NCBI GenBank assembly: GCA_903874585.1
Contig: CAIQSY010000054.1
Span: forward strand, 1 to 5,259
Direction of reading: 5' to 3'
Length of the DNA stretch: 5,259 bases
From: an uncultured Chlorobiaceae bacterium
GTDB lineage: Bacteria; Bacteroidota; Chlorobiia; Chlorobiales; Chlorobiaceae
Below, in pieces: positions 4,972-5,259 of the stretch; the stretch's first letter is position 1; each line of letters starts with the position of its first letter. The notes under the pieces are model-generated. The model was not told the DNA's origin, searched no databases, and was given only the letters and a program-made list of their open reading frames with translations. The position numbers were made by a program, and so were the translations under genes.

Positions 4972-5259
4972 TGAATTATACAGAGAGTGACAACAACCGA
5001 CCGGCTTCTCATAGTCAGGAGCTCGCTTCAATTGTGATTCCCCTATTGAAAGGGGTGATTTATCAGGAGGAGAATCCGGCATTATGGAGCGCTTTGCTCA
5101 ACCTGATGGCCGCCGTTCGCGATTACGTGGCGGTGCTTGGTCTGGAGTTAATCCTCGATGAGGCAGAAGGATACGCTTTTTTGCGCTCGAATTCCGAGAG
5201 CGAAACGGAGGGGACCAACAGCGCTCCCCGGCTGATGGCACGCCGCCAGCTCAGTTACC
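4968..5259 (+). CDS. jetB: Wadjet defence protein JetB (DUF4194, MksE-like), N-terminal part
   Basis: JetB is the MukE/MksE-like KITE subunit of Wadjet, which binds the JetA kleisin and DNA within the JetABC complex. The frame opens at ATG 4968, overlapping the jetA stop by four bases, and a second in-frame ATG follows directly at 4971; either could be used, so translational coupling to jetA is likely. Ninety-seven codons are visible and the frame is open at the right edge. Family features are IVIPLLKGVIYQEENPALW (about residues 19-37), a helix ending VRDYVAVLGLELILDEAEGY (about 46-65), and the start of the RLMARRQLSY segment near the edge. These match the DUF4194 winged-helix core. Whole proteins of this family are roughly 200 residues, so about half is missing. 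jetC (SMC-like ATPase) and jetD (DUF3322/DUF2220 Toprim-type nuclease) are expected next. Confidence 0.92.
   Translation, partial: MMNYTESDNNRPASHSQELASIVIPLLKGVIYQEENPALWSALLNLMAAVRDYVAVLGLELILDEAEGYAFLRSNSESETEGTNSAPRLMARRQLSY

Overview
The window looks like bacterial chromosome from a Gram-negative organism. The best guess is a green sulfur bacterium (Chlorobiales) or relative. This rests on remembered similarity of the NrdJ N-terminus to Chlorobi proteins, weak or absent Shine-Dalgarno sequences, and a secreted protein with a beta-barrel-like C-terminus. It is an inference, not a proven assignment.

Layout: (1) Positions 1-574, minus strand, hold the N-terminal 191 codons of a class II (adenosylcobalamin-dependent) ribonucleotide reductase, nrdJ. 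It runs off the left edge. (2) Positions 571-2665, minus strand, are an AT-rich stretch of small envelope genes. They are a zinc-ribbon/membrane protein gene broken by a frameshift and a nonsense codon, a single-pass membrane protein of unknown function, a small DUF2628-like membrane protein, and a secreted glycine-rich protein that may be an outer-membrane barrel. (3) Positions 2781-3255, minus strand, hold an overlapping pair, DUF4160 then DUF2442, which is a putative toxin-antitoxin-like module. (4) Positions 3256-3522 are a divergent leader with no convincing gene. (5) From 3523 to the right edge, plus strand and clearly GC-richer, lies the start of a type I Wadjet (JetABCD) anti-plasmid defence operon: complete jetA (DUF3375) and the first 97 codons of jetB (DUF4194), joined by an ATGA overlap. 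jetC and jetD should lie beyond the right edge.

How they work together: JetA (kleisin) and JetB (KITE subunit) assemble with the SMC ATPase JetC into a loop-extruding complex. It recognises small circular DNA, which JetD then cleaves. The DUF4160/DUF2442 pair is transcribed away from jetA, so both share the leader. This region of accessory genes sits beside a housekeeping gene (nrdJ). The broken zinc-ribbon gene and patchy base composition fit a site of gene gain and decay. No tRNA, rRNA, CRISPR array or insertion sequence was seen.
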